Notes under the pieces: generated by a model
The model's input: only the letters and a program-made list of their open reading frames with translations
Told to the model about the DNA's origin: nothing
Databases searched by the model: none
Shown: positions 10,209 to 21,739 of the stretch, in pieces
Layout: each line of letters begins with the position of its first letter
How positions within the stretch are numbered: the stretch's first letter is position 1
Position numbers and translations under genes: made by a program
DNA from: Amoebophrya sp. A120
Lineage: Eukaryota > Sar > Dinophyceae > Syndiniales > Amoebophryaceae
Assembly (NCBI GenBank): GCA_905178155.1
Contig: CAJINV010000013.1
Location: 2,600,158-2,664,157, forward strand
Direction of reading: 5' to 3'
Length of the DNA: 64,000 nt

Positions 10209-10919
10209 TCACGGCTTCAATCGATTCTGCAAGAGAAAAAAGCTGAGTGGCGCCAACCCCAGCATCATTGCAAACGCGAAGAGCATAACGAGAAACCGCC
10301 GCTGCTTCTCTAGTCTACGTATTTTCGCGTTGCTGTTGAAATACGACTCCCTGCCTTCCTGGTCGCTCGGGTCGAAAAACCCGGACGGAAATCCCGATGA
10401 ACCGTCTAAGTCTAACTCCGACCTCATCTTTGTCGCAAAGGATACCGAAGACATGGTGGACTTCGTTTTCCCGATCATCATCCCCGCACCAGCTGCACCA
10501 CCTTCCCCGTCGGCGTCACTTCCTAAGCTTTCCTTCTGCCCGAGATTCTTGATCAAATTTTTCCTTTCCAGATCCAATTTCTCGGCTTTTTCCTCGGACT
10601 GCTTCAGCCGCTTCTTCATTTCCGCGTATTTGCGCTTCATTTCCTCGAGGCTCGGCGCATTCAGAAACGAAAGGCTGGAATTGACGGTGCGCTTGGATTC
10701 GCGGCTCGTCAGGGAGGGATTCGAATCCAGGTCCAGATCCTTTTGGAGCGGCTGCTGTGGTTGATGGTGGTCTGGATCAGGAGGTTTCGACGCTTTATGA
10801 TTCGCACCGTAGTTGTTCGAGCTACTGGTCTTTGGTGCAGCGGGGGTTATATCTGCATTTTTTGTAAGTGCGCTATCCTCCGCACTCGTCGCTGCCGCAT
10901 CCCTGTAGTCACCGGACAT
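10209..10919 (-). CDS. tail-anchored coiled-coil protein
   Basis: Intronless gene of 236 codons starting MSGDYRDAAATS. Residues 1-85 are low complexity (S, A, P, Q). A strongly charged heptad-like stretch (LEEMKRKYAEMKKRLKQSEE onwards, about residues 90-125) predicts a coiled coil. A basic patch (KIRRLEKQRR) comes just before a single C-terminal hydrophobic segment (FLVMLFAFAMMLGLAPLSFF) and a short RLKP tail. This is the layout of tail-anchored proteins such as SNAREs or organelle tethers, but no SNARE layer residues were identified, so the family stays open. It is one of the few genes here with no introner. Confidence 0.7.
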   Translation of the reverse strand: MSGDYRDAAATSAEDSALTKNADITPAAPKTSSSNNYGANHKASKPPDPDHHQPQQPLQKDLDLDSNPSLTSRESKRTVNSSLSFLNAPSLEEMKRKYAEMKKRLKQSEEKAEKLDLERKNLIKNLGQKESLGSDADGEGGAAGAGMMIGKTKSTMSSVSFATKMRSELDLDGSSGFPSGFFDPSDQEGRESYFNSNAKIRRLEKQRRFLVMLFAFAMMLGLAPLSFFLLQNRLKP

Positions 10920-11481
10920 GTTGGTGCTGCCCTTCTTCTTTTATTTCCTTCGTAGCGCTATAGCCATGATTCGAGCTGCAGGTACATCATCTACACGTAA
11001 CCGCGCCTAGCCACGATGAAGTGCTATCGGAATACATTCATGAAAGAAAGAACTACAACTCAAACTCTCGTCACTTTACGACAACTAACGACCATAATTC
11101 ACAGGAGTAATTGGTTGAAGTTACTCCTACTCTCTGTATTCGTCTCAGGCTATTGAGTACGCGTCTGCATAAAGAAAATTTTCATGCTGCACCTGCTGCA
11201 CGAGATAGAGACTCTCCAGAACTCCGAAATGCTGCGAGGACACTGCCGCGCATGTGTTTCGTGAGTAAAGCTGCAGACTGACCGCAGCAGTTAAGCATAG
11301 CACTTGCAACAACATCGCCCCAGAGAAGAGATATCCGCACTGACGCTCCTCGCTGAAATATGAACACACGTAATCAATTTCTCAGGACGAAAAGTTGATA
11401 ATTTATTTTACGCTGTCGCTGTTTGCTCCTGCGTACAGGAAGCAGTCAAGTAGTACTCTCGTCGTGCTGCTGCAGATTTTT

Positions 11482-12852
11482 CTATTGCTCCTCAGCAGCA
11501 GGGGCCTCCTGCTCTTGCTCATCTTCACCAGAGGAAATGAAATCAAAATTGTTTCCGTAGGTGCGACGACCATTTTTAACAGCATCACGGCGCGATGTTG
11601 CGGTGTTTCTTTGGCTGCCAGTTGTACCTACCTCATCCCCCTGCTCACCACGGTCGTCGCCCCCGCGGCGACCCTCGGCATTTATTTCGTTATTTCTTAC
11701 CAATCCCTCCTGCTCGCCCACGGTGGCATCGACGTCCGCAGCGGCTGGGGAAAAAACCGCCTGGCTCTCCTCGTCCTTGCCATGATCGGTTCTACTGTGC
11801 GCAGAGCCCTGGAGATCGCGGACACCGTCCTGTTCTTGTGCAGGACGATCGTTCCAAACGGTACTACTGCTCGTCGCACCTCCGGGCGAGGCCGGTGCTG
11901 CCTCACCTTCGAAATTTCCGAATTCGTTGACCGCCCAAGATTCCGTGTTCGCAGTTCGAGAAGATGCAGCACCTGTTCTACTTTCTCTTCCTTTATTCGC
12001 GTCGACCGCGGCGTTCCCTCCTCCGTAGTGCCGAACCTTGTAGCGCACTGGCGAGTTGTTGTTCCGAACCCCGTAGTAGTACGCATCTGAAGAACTACTC
12101 CTGTCCTCGTCCCCCGTCGGCGCGGTCGCCGACCGGCGAAACAGGAACAGGCTGCCGCAAAAGATCCCCGCCACGAGGCCGAACACGCACAGGCCCCGAC
12201 AGGTGGCTACCGTCCCAACGCACAACTGCAGAGCGGATTGCGACGACAACAGCAGCCGCGTCCTGATTAAAAACGTCCCCACACCAGAGTCAAGATGGGA
12301 AATCTGCTAGACAAATCAACAAGCTTTGGTTGTTTGGCATGACAAGTTTGTCCTCGTAGCGTCGTCCTGTTTAGCTAGTTCAGAAGCATCGCAGATCTAG
12401 CATTGCATAGCATGCTGATTAGAGCATTACAGATTCCAAAAGCAAAACACGAATAGAATTTAGAAAATGCTAGCTCCTCATAGGGCTCCGCATGAGAAAC
12501 CTTTTTGGCTTTGGCATGCAGAATTGCATGACAACTATGGGGTGGGGACGTTTTTACACGGGATAAGGCGGGAGGGAGCCCACGACGCGGACCACCAGCC
12601 AGTCGAGAAAGGATCGCGTCTTCTGGATGTTGAGTCCAAACCAGCGTCCTGCTTAGCGGACCCGAATTGCTGCTCTACTACCTCCGCACCACACGAAGAT
12701 GGCACAATCTGGGGCGGCAGGGAAACCAGGTCCCGCGTCTGCATGTCGCCGATACCCAGCGCGAGAAGGTCCAACTCCTCGGCATTGCTATCGTGCAGCT
12801 CCTCTGCATGTCCATCGTCGGTCACACCGCTCAGCAAAAACCCATCTGCCAT
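11482..12852 (-). CDS. single-pass membrane protein, unknown family
   Basis: Two exons, 12852-12566 and 12258-11482, separated by an introner. Joining after the flanking repeat gives SWAPSRLLLSSQSAL in frame. The N-terminal part (about 95 residues from MADGFLLSG) is acidic, then mixed. Next comes a hydrophobic, Cys-containing segment (LCVGTVATCRGLCVFGLVAG...FLF) followed by RR, which suggests one membrane span with a cytosolic stop-transfer. The remaining 180 or so residues are hydrophilic, low complexity and acidic at the end (SSGEDEQEQEAPAAEEQ). I do not recognise the family. The upstream neighbour is the secreted kinase-like gene. Confidence 0.7.
12259..12565. mobile_element. introner, family C (307 bp), aging ends
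   Basis: The right end is ACGTTTTTACACGGGATA. The left end is degenerate, CGTCCTGATTAAAAACG where TATCC is expected. Direct repeats AGCCG (12254-12258) and AGGCG (12566-12570) differ by one base. Frame is restored in the membrane protein gene. Confidence 0.8.
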
Positions 12853-13396
12853 ATTTTGCTTCTCTTTACTGCAACTGGTGCGAGTGCCGGGCCTAGCTCG
12901 CTCTTCTTGAAGGAACCGTATACAATTACAAAATGGTCGAAGTTTCTTGCAAATGCAATGGCACCTCCGTTCTCATGCGTTTGATTGCATGCTCAAACGA
13001 AAAACTAATCTCTCTCTCCCACTGCCGTAGTACCTCGCTTCATCGGGCGCCGAAACTATGATGACCTCCTAGCTGCCCACAGGCCCCTGTGAAACAAAGA
13101 CACGCCCTGTTGTGCCCACAAACACTCATACATGCGGGCACGGACACGCACACACGCGCTGTGCTGCGTGCGGCTCACTAGATTAGTGCAACCTCATCGA
13201 TATCAATAAAGAATGAAGCGATAATTCGCGCTTGGTGGTCAATAAATATATGTACTAGTGCGTGTACCTCGCCAGCTTCGTCAGTATGCCAAGGTGCGAA
13301 AAAGAAAAAAGCACCACAACAGGAACTTGTGATGATCTTCCTCTTGGTCCGCTCAATCTCGACGACGTAAAACCGAAACCGATTGAAGCGTTGGCC

Positions 13397-13595
13397 TATC
13401 CTGTGCGAAAGTAGTATGCATCGGTAGCGCCGCGCATTCGAATTCGTTCTCGTTGCAGTCATGCGTTACAGATGATTTTCCTTATTTCTTCACGTTGCCC
13501 GATTCAGCCTGACAAGCTGCAACTCTTCCGGCGGTTGAGAAAGTTCGTATATGCAATCCATACTGTAGTAGTCAGACAGTGTTGGTTTTGCAATG
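13397..13595. mobile_element. decayed introner-like sequence in intergenic DNA
   Basis: Starts TATCCTGTGCGAAAGTAGTA like family B and ends near TTTTGCAATGCATG. The inside has CTGACAAGCTGCAACTCTTCC, echoing family A. No matching flanks and no host exon are evident, so it may mark a dead gene or an untranslated region. Confidence 0.45.
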
Positions 13596-14045
13596 CATGT
13601 CTATTTCACCGCACTATGTAGTTACAACAAGATCTTGGCGGGAACATCAATTGTATCGCTGCTGCTGTGGTCTATCGCGACTCACGTTCAAAACAAGAGG
13701 GCATCGTCCTTGCTTCCTCGACGATGACGACCTTCCAACATACGAAACAAGATGTAGTTTCCAAGAGCAAGAGTATGGGCTTGTTTGTTTGTTTGTGTTC
13801 ATGCGAGAAGGTGGGAACGCGTTTACACACCTTTTTCTCTAGAGCTATTTCAAGAAAAAGCCTCCTGCTTTGAGAGCCTGCTCTGAAAAAAGACAAGTAA
13901 AGACGCCGTCGAGTATGGGCTTCGATTCGCAATGAAATTCAAAAAAACCGTAAACATCTACGTACTCCAAAACCACAACATCAAATAGTTGTCTTCCGTA
14001 ATTAAAAATAAAAAGAACGACTCAGGTGTGATAAACCCCAACCTT

Positions 14046-14070
14046 GTGTCATCCCTCATCATCATCATCA
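14046..14070. repeat. (ATC)n microsatellite
   Basis: Short run of about seven ATC units in an AT-rich intergenic stretch. Confidence 0.9.
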
Positions 14071-14539
14071 TCATCGTCTATCGCAGCATTCGGTTGTGAG
14101 TGGGTACGGAAAAAAAAATCATACACTTTTAGACGAGAACGAGAAAGTAAGATGTGCAAGAGAACGCCTCTTGTGCGATAAAAATTATACACTTTTTCTT
14201 TTAGAGTACATCTGTCACTCGCTCTACTAGCGCAAAGTCAGTGGTGCACATCCAAAGACTGTTGAATAGTACTCTCCAACAAGAAGTCGCAGGATGTTCA
14301 TGCATTTCCGTCTAAAAAAACATGTGTAAAGAGCGCTTAGTTTGCGTTTGCAGCTCGAGGAAGTCACTAGAAGCAAAGCACGGAAGTACTTGCCACTCAC
14401 AAAAAGGCACGCGAGCCTCGCGTCACTTAATGTTGGTAGGTTTACTACTGGTTTACTCAGCTCAACAAGATGAACCAAGAAAACATCATACAACCGATCA
14501 GATATATCATTAAGCATCTTTTTTTACATGCAATCACAC

Positions 14540-15985
14540 CTACTTCTTGTTCAAAGTCACAGTCAGAGGCTGAACAACAAGCGCCCCGGTCTTTTTCCCT
14601 GCGTCTGCGACGTCCTGTTGCGGTCCGGCCCCAGGCGCCTTGACGCCTTCGTGCTCTAACCAAGATTTTTTCACGTAGCTCGCCATGTAACCCGCAAACG
14701 CTTGCCAGTTTGCGGCCGTGTTCCCCCAGGTGATGCCATCGTCGCGTAGTTTGTGCAGCAAGCGTTGGTCAGGTTCCATCAGGTGCCCCTGCTTCATTTC
14801 CAGAAGTTCTTTCACCGTCAAGCCTGGCCTGTTCCAAAGAGTGCCCTCCTCGGGCAGTTGCTCAACGCTTTTCAGGTCCACAATCAGTGCGCGGCGAACG
14901 GTGTAACGCTCCGTCTTGATCTCGCACACCATCACATTCTCGTAGTGCAGGTCGAAGTGCACCAGCCGCTTTGCTTCCAGGTGCTCCAGCAACTTCTTGA
15001 TCTGCGGCCACATTTTCTTGCGTTCTTCCAAAGGCAAACTCTTCATGTCGAAAAGCTGTGAAAGCTTTCCGTCGCTGCAACTAATTTTGATCAGGACTCC
15101 CATCACCTTCCCGCCCTCAAACCAGCAAGGCGCATTCATCTCAAGAGCGTCATCCCCAATGGACTCGAAGTACAAGTGTGCCTGGTTGCCTAGGTGCTCT
15201 GCTTTCTTCATCTCTGTCGCAACCAACGAACCTCCTTTGTAAATATTTTCTCGCCATGTGTTGAACTCTTCTCCTTTGTCCCCTTCTGCGTATCGTGAGG
15301 AAAAAAGCTTCTCCATGCTATCATAGCACTTACACGCATTGCTGGATTTGCATACAAACACAAATTTGTCTGCGTGTCGCGCAGAGGCAAAGCAGGCGGC
15401 GAAATTGATGTGCTGGCTACCGGCACAATAGCTATAGCGCCAGGATCTGCTTCTGCATCATGGCGGAATAAGAATAAGCAAAGCGACAGTATTATGATTA
15501 GATACATATACTCTTTAAAAGCTGTAATGCAAGCGCACGAAGAGATGCATGCTTTAAGCGTGCACAACAGAGGGTCGCGCAACTTCTTCCTGTGGTTCTC
15601 ATAAGTACTCGCACAGCATGGCCTGAGTTGGCTTTTTTCCTTTTAATACTGCGGTCTTGAAGAGTTTCAATATGTAACCGGCTTTGGTCGCCTCGTTTCT
15701 CAGGGTTACCTGTCCCGAGAACCAGCCACCGTCTCCGCTGTGGTTCTGTCCCTCCGTTCCGTCCTTTTTAACCGTGTACTTTGTGTTATGGATCTGAATC
15801 GTCGCGCCTGCTGGAAACAACTTTTTCACCCAGTTGAGGGAAAGCGGGCGGTCCTCCTCGGCGGGCTCCTTTGTAATCTTACAGTTGCCCTCCACGGCAA
15901 AAGCGCCCTCGAAAGCGAACACGGAACAAAGTAGGGCCACCGCCGTAGCCACTGTACTGAAGCTGCCCAAATGAAATCTTTTCAT
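14540..15985 (-). CDS. secreted protein-kinase-like protein
   Basis: Exon 1 (15985 to about 15607) starts MKRFHLGSFS and has a clear signal peptide ending near FEGAFA. It contains a possible glycine-loop/VAIK-like region (GYILKLFKTAVLKGKK). Exon 2 (about 15380-14540) holds a catalytic-loop-like HFDLHYENVM, where the H.D...N spacing matches protein and small-molecule kinases, then ALIVDLKSV in the place of DFG. The metal-binding Asp is kept but the Phe/Gly are not. The residues before the loop (LLEHLEAKRLVHFD) match the usual helix E. It could be an atypical active kinase or a pseudokinase exported to the endomembrane system or the host. The intron boundaries around 15380-15607 do not fit GT-AG and are not fixed. 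Confidence 0.65.
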
Positions 15986-16003
15986 TGTGACTTTCAGAGA
16001 CAA

Positions 16004-17022
16004 TATAGTTGGAGGACTACGGTTTACGTGGAGGAACTACAATTGGGATGAAAATGAAAATGCTACAGAAGTTTTTAATTGCTGCTACTGGCGGACTGGA
16101 CTAGAGTTTCACTTTGCTGTTTAAGTATGTGTGAACAACTACAAGGAACCTATACCTATAAGTTTTCAGTGCGCAGTGGCAGAGATTTTTGGATTGCAAG
16201 GTTGGAAAAACGAAAAGTCAAAAATGAACAGAAACTGCAGATGGGATGTTGAGACGTAGACGCTGCATTACCATGATGAAGATCCTCGTATATTTAAGTA
16301 TACATGTGGAGCGCAGGGCTATGTGGAACAAGATGAAGATGTGCGGGGTCTTATCTTGAGGACCCTGCCTTTCTTCTTCGGCAAAGAGTGCGGGGTCTTA
16401 TCTTGAGGACCCTGCCTTTCTTCTTCGGCAAAGAATTTATTTCTACTTCGGCTTCACTCGTGGCGTACAGATCGATAAAGATTTGGACGAATAGCAAGAT
16501 TTTTCCACTTTGATTCCGTTTCCGGACCGACGACACCATGATCCTTCTTACACAATTAGGGATGTGGTCCAACCTGTTGATCTTACTCTTAGTGCTTTCC
16601 GTGCTATTTGTCCACTTCTGGTGCATTTCGCAATTTTAGAAGTGATCCGGAATCACGATCCTCACACTGCGATTCCATTTCTGTTTCATTTTTTTGATTT
16701 TCGGTCCAGATCCTTAAGCAGGGTTTCTTTCTCTGAGCATACTGAGGATGAATAATGACAATGAGACCAAGCGTCACCTCTGTTCAACCGACGACGCGCA
16801 AGCGAAACAGAAACGCAAAGAAGATCACGATTCTTGCTTTTAGCCCAGGGCAAGGTCGTTCCGGATCTCTTTTTGTTTTAGTTGTTTTTTGACGACCGAT
16901 CATGTAAGGCCCAGGAGTATTTCAATAAATACAACGACGTCCGTCCTCGGACTTCTACCGTACTCACTAATACTAGACGACATACCAAGAACATAGGCAG
17001 GATTCAGCACGTCATCAACTTC
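16004..17022. other. intergenic, no gene seen
   Basis: Contains the 47-bp duplication. No coding frame supported. Confidence 0.6.
16341..16434. repeat. 47-bp tandem duplication
   Basis: Two identical copies of a 47-bp unit beginning GTGCGGGGTCTTATCTTGAG (at 16341 and 16388). It lies between the kinase-like gene and ECHS1, downstream of ECHS1. Confidence 0.9.
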
Positions 17023-18595
17023 TCACTTGTGTTCAAACTTCGCCTCCCGTTTTTCCGCGAACGCCGTCATACCCTCCTTTCTGTCCTGCAATCCCCAGGT
17101 CGCGTGAAAGACCCGCCGCTCGAACAGCAAGCCTTGGTCCAGCGGTAGGTTCGCGGCCTGGTTCACGCATTCCTTCACCATGTTCAGTACCGGAGAACTG
17201 AACGCGGCGATCTTGGCCGCCATCTCGACGGTCTTCTCAAAAAGGTCTTCCTTCGGGAACACCTTCGTCACCAGGCCGCACTTTAACGCTTCCTCGGCGG
17301 AAAACCTTATTGTTATTGATGGTCGAAATCGGAATAAGTCGTGGACATGATTTTGCTTAATGCAGTACTGGTCCTGGTCCTACCTCATCGAAATCCGCCA
17401 GCGTCCATTGCAATGACAACCCCGATTTACTCAAAGAGTGCACCTATCATGCATGATACGATGGATTGACAATCACAAAAATCAGCAACAAGCAAAAGTT
17501 CAAGTAGTTGCAGGCGTAGCTAGTACATTTCCCCGCTGAGCATCCACCACATGGCGTTACTTTTCCCGACCGCGTGCGTCAACCGCTGTGAGCCGCCCCC
17601 GCCCGGAATGGTGCCGAGTTTGACCTCGGGCTGGCCGAACTTCGCACTTTCGCTGGCAACCAAAACGTCACAAGCCATCGCGAGTTCGCAGCCGCCGCCC
17701 AGGGCGAACCCGTTGATGGAGGCGATGATGGGTTTTCGGACGGTTTTGATGTCGTTCCAGAAGCCGAGCATGTCACATTTGTTCACTTCGCCATAATCCT
17801 TCTCGTTCATCTGTTTAATGTCGGCGCCGGCGGCGAAGGCCTGATATTGAAGATATACGAAGCGCTCAATTTTTTTGATAGACGAAAAATCTAGAATTCT
17901 GAGTGCGATTACGATTTTTCCCATCGACTAGAAAGAATTACCTTCTCCGTCCCTGCGCCCAAGGTCGGGTGAAAACCAGTCACTACGATTGCCCTCACGC
18001 GGTCGTCGGTGTCGAATTCCTTCAGTTTTCCAATCAAAGCCGATACCATGCTATCGTTCAGGGCGTTCAAAGCTTTTGGACGGTTGAAGCAGCAGATCGC
18101 GACAGCTTTGTCTTCCAATACTTCGGTCATCACTAAGTTGTCGGTCTGGTCGGAGGAAGAGGTTGAGAAAAATCTCCTGCTGGTACTGGGCGGTCGTGAT
18201 AGTACCGGCTTTCGTTCGGAAAAATAGGAGGAGCAAAGGATGCTGGATGGGATGGCTCTACTGGAAACAATTGCAGCAGCTCTTGACGAAGATGAGGAAT
18301 CATATGCTGATACGCCAGGAACATCATGCGGGATACCCAGTTGTAACATGGATCCGGGGGCTGCATTGAGAGCAGCAGCAGCAGCAGCGTCTGGCCGTGT
18401 CTGCAACGCTGCTAATGCGTCGGGTCTTCCTTCGTTTCCTGTGGAAAATGGCCTGCTGTTGCCTCTCGTGACCACTCCAGGTCTCGGTCCATTTGCAGTG
18501 GCAAATGTCGCGACCGTTCTTGCACCGCGCATTCGATTTGAGCTTGAGCTGGAACGGCAAAAAGCCGAAAGAGAAGACACCGACAATGCAGACAT
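17023..18595 (-). CDS. ECHS1: mitochondrial enoyl-CoA hydratase (short chain)
   Basis: Crotonase-fold enzyme hydrating 2-enoyl-CoA in beta-oxidation. Exons 18595-17942, 17840-17527 and 17305-17023; intron 1 is GT-AG and intron 2 starts GT and ends AG, and both joins are in frame (TEK/AFAAGADIKQM and GEM/FSAEEALKCG). An N-terminal region of about 160 residues, rich in S, A and R and starting MSALSVSSLSAFCRSS, looks like a mitochondrial presequence but is longer than usual. The core shows FNRPKALNALN, the oxyanion-hole stretch AFAAGADIK, GGGCELAMACD with the first catalytic Glu, and FGQPEVKLGTIPGGGGSQRL with the second. The C-terminus DRKEGMTAFAEKREAKF is typical. An extra eight or so residues (FHPTLGAGTEK) sit before AFAAG. 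No introner was found in this gene. Confidence 0.93.
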
Positions 18596-19231
18596 CTTGT
18601 AGAAATGTGAATGTCGTTCTTCTGCAGCTTTGGTCGTGCACACAAATTTTTCAATATATCATGGGCGTTGACCTACTTGGAAGTGTTGGTGTTTGAAGTA
18701 ACGACGAATATCTATCGTGAACTGAAAATTGCCCGAGCTACCGATAATTTGCACTACCAGACCAGAAAAACTGTTGTCCGGAATACAAAATGACAGTATC
18801 TATAGGGCTCCAGTGTATTTCTAATTCTATTTGCTGTCCAGAAGCTACAGAACAACAGGTGTTATCGAGCTCGAGCGCTAGCAGCGAAGCTCTCCTGAAA
18901 TACATCACGGCCAGCCGTGGTGTCATATTCCATCTGTGATGTCAGTAATCGCCACCACATCAAAACGAAAACAGAAGCTCTGCTAAGTAGGTAGCCGGCG
19001 GCGGTCTTCCAGAATACACTTGGACTACCATGACCCGCGACGTTGATGTCATTCATTGTACAAAGACAAATAACCCTTCGCCATGATTTTCTTCCAAGCT
19101 TGCAAAAAAGAGCCTGTTTTGACTTTCAACTCTAGTTGTGACTATTTCACCTATGGAAAGTGTATCTCCTCGTCCGTCTCCGTGATGAAGCTGCTTTCTC
19201 CTATTGCTTGCTTGCCGTTCTCCTCAGTACG

Positions 19232-21616
19232 TTACCCATATTGCGGTTTCATCATGCTTCCTCCTGGTCCACCAGTATTAACCGCTGCTGACAAGAAAGA
19301 ATTGCTTCCCGCAGAGGCGCTACTTGCTCCGGGTAATACAACTACCGGCGCTGGCCGCGCCATCTGCGCCATGGGGGAGAGCACATTCGCGCCGCCTGGA
19401 CCGGACTGCTGGTACTGTTGAGCGTGGCCGAACACCGGGGTGGCGTTCGGAAGCGGCAGGGTTGGCTTTGGTGCTGTTATCATCGCAGAGGACGGTGCAG
19501 GAGCAGGTAACAGCGAGGTGGATGCGGTCGATGTTGATGCACCCGCGTTGTTAACGCCAACGCCGGGCCCTATTGCAGATGCAGCTGGAGGTGCATTCCC
19601 ACTTGCCGAAAGCGGAGGCGTTCCTGGAGCAAGCGGCTGTTGTTGTGAAAGTGAAGATCCTATAGTCGCGGCGCCAAGAGCGGCCGCCCCAGGAGCCGCT
19701 TGATGGTAGATCCTTGCAGAACCCGGAGTCATCGTCGCGGTGGTCCCAACAGCGAGTGCTGTTGCGGGTGGTGCTGTAGTACCAGCGATACCAGGAGCTG
19801 CCACAACGGCGCCTGCTGGAGGTCCAGCCGCGCCTACTGCTCCTGCTGCCGTCGAAGATGGATTTATTGCCGGTGGTACTAGTTGTCCTGGCTGCGGTTG
19901 AAGAGGTGGAGCATTTGCATCCCCGGCAACAATTCCGGAAGTGGTGGAGGTGGCTCCGGATGCTGAAACTACAGTTGCTCGGGATATTTCCGTTTCTCGA
20001 GCACCAGAAGCCGCTTCTATTTGCGCCCTCGTCTCGTCGTCCACCCTACTGCTCCTATCCACCACCTTCCGACTCGGCTATGGATTGCGAATATGTCTGG
20101 GTCTGGTAGAATACAAACTTGTGATGCGCATCTCAGAACACAGAAAAATCTCTCATGCATAGGTAGCAAAAGCTGCCCACTTTCTGTCACCAAATTGGGG
20201 GACTTGTCATGCGGATGCGGCGTTGCGGAAGCTTCTCGAAACCTGTGATGCTAGAGCTTCCATTCCAGACCTTTTGTTTCATGCAAAAACAGGAGCATGA
20301 CTCTTTCTCTTCCAGACCCAGACATTTTTGCATTTGATATCGGCGACTCCGGATCCAAGCCCTCCGTCAGCACTTTCGTTCCGTCAGAGAGCGTTAGTAA
20401 AATGTGGTTTTTGGAGGCCACAGTGAGGAATTTTCCGCTGGAGTCGTAGTCCGGTAATCGACTTTTTCCGCTTCTCCGGTTCGCTACATCCATCCCCGGG
20501 ATGCAGGAATAGGGCACGATGGACGTTTTCAGCGGCTTCTTACTGTTCTCCATGCCGGTCCCCAGCGCGAATCCAGAGTAGATCACAGTTGTACCAGGAA
20601 CAACCGCTCCCCCGCCGGCGTCCGCTGCGCCGCTAGAAGTTGTATCTGCCGCCGTTTGCTCGTAAAAGGAGTTCATGACAGCGTTTGTGCTGTCCCGGGC
20701 GACCAGGCCGTCGATCTCCGCTTGCAACAGTTTCGCGTTCTGTTCGTGGTCAAACCATTTCGCCTTGCAGGCTTTGATGTTCGAGAGCAAGAACCGCGCT
20801 TGTTTCTTCAGGTTCACGACTTCGTTGTGCACGTCCTCCACCGTCGGCAAACCCTGTCGCTCCACAAACCTCCACTTCTCCACCGTTTTCGCGATGCTGG
20901 TGGTATTATCCATGTACTGCTTCTTCCGTTTCGCGTACTCCAACTCGGGAAAAACCTGAAGTATTGAGGAGTCACGAGGATCTCGGAGTTGTGGTCGTCC
21001 TTCTTCCCCCGCAGCTACATTGCTCCCAGAAACCAATCCCCGCGACCGGGGTCCTTGCCCGCCGCCGTACTGGTCCGGGTCCACTGCAATTGGGTCCGGA
21101 AAACGCTGCCCGAAATGGACCCGCGTTCCGGAGGGGTAGGGCGCAGCCTTCTTCTTCGCCGCAATTTTCTTCTTCCAAGCAATGTTTTTACCTGAAGATG
21201 GAGAAGAGGTTTTGTAGTGATGCATAACCACAAACTGCTATCATACGACGCTGAACCACCTGGTGAGGCTGCTCTTTTTCTACACTACTAGTAGTATCAC
21301 CACAGTCAGTGCTACAGATATGCAATCTTCCTAAATATAGGTCTTTTTGTTCATCAAATAAATCACTAATACGAGTGTCCTTCATTCTGTCCCGCAACTC
21401 CGCCAATTTCTGCGCCATAGCGAGTTTCTTTTCGTCTTCCAGGCTCAAAGACCCCAGGTCCATCGGGGGCTTCTCCGTCAGTTTCTGCGGTTTTTTGTAC
21501 AAGACCTTGATCAGTTGCTCCTTGGACTCGTTTTCCTTCTTTTTGTGCTCGTACCCGGAGTCCGCATCTGCTTTGCGGGCGTCGAGCTCCGCCGGGTCAC
21601 GCGAAATCGGGTACAT
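19232..21616 (-). CDS. unknown coiled-coil protein with Ala/Pro/Gly-rich C-terminus
   Basis: Exon 1 runs from MYPISRDPAEL (21616; an upstream non-ATG frame reaches 21739) to about 21340. It encodes a charged segment (EHKKKENESKEQ; EDEKKLAMAQKLAELRDRMKD). Exon 2 (21191-20340) begins after CTTCAG and encodes basic and helical sequence including EYAKRKKQYMDNTTSIAKTV and NEVVNLKKQARFLLSNIKACK. An introner then splits it from exon 3 (20078-19232). Joining gives DPESPSRKVVDRSSRVDDETRAQ, followed by about 250 low-complexity residues rich in A, G, P, S and T. The first intron has no GT donor I can place. No known domain was recognised; the coiled coil suggests a structural role. Confidence 0.65.
20079..20339. 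mobile_element. introner, family A (261 bp)
   Basis: The left end TATGGATTGCGAATATGTCT is partly degenerate; the right end ...GACATTTTTGCATTTGATA is intact. Direct repeats TCGGC at 20074-20078 and 20340-20344. Join DPESP/SRKVVDRSS. Confidence 0.9.
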
Positions 21617-21739
21617 GGTGTTAGTTTTTTGATTCACCTGACTGGGAAACAAACGAGGACCGCAAGACGAAAAGTAGAAACGAAACAAGCGTAAAACACT
21701 GGACCGTAGAGATCTACTCGCGCCACGATCGATAGTCAT

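Larger units (their letters stand above)
12853..14539. other. intergenic, no gene seen
   Basis: Mostly AT-rich, with the decayed introner-like sequence at 13397 and the ATC run. No frame with convincing protein character. Confidence 0.6.

Noticed and set aside
11395-12090. 231-codon plus-strand ORF with hydrophobic N-terminus
   Set aside because: It is antisense to the better supported membrane protein gene and its composition mirrors that gene's codons.
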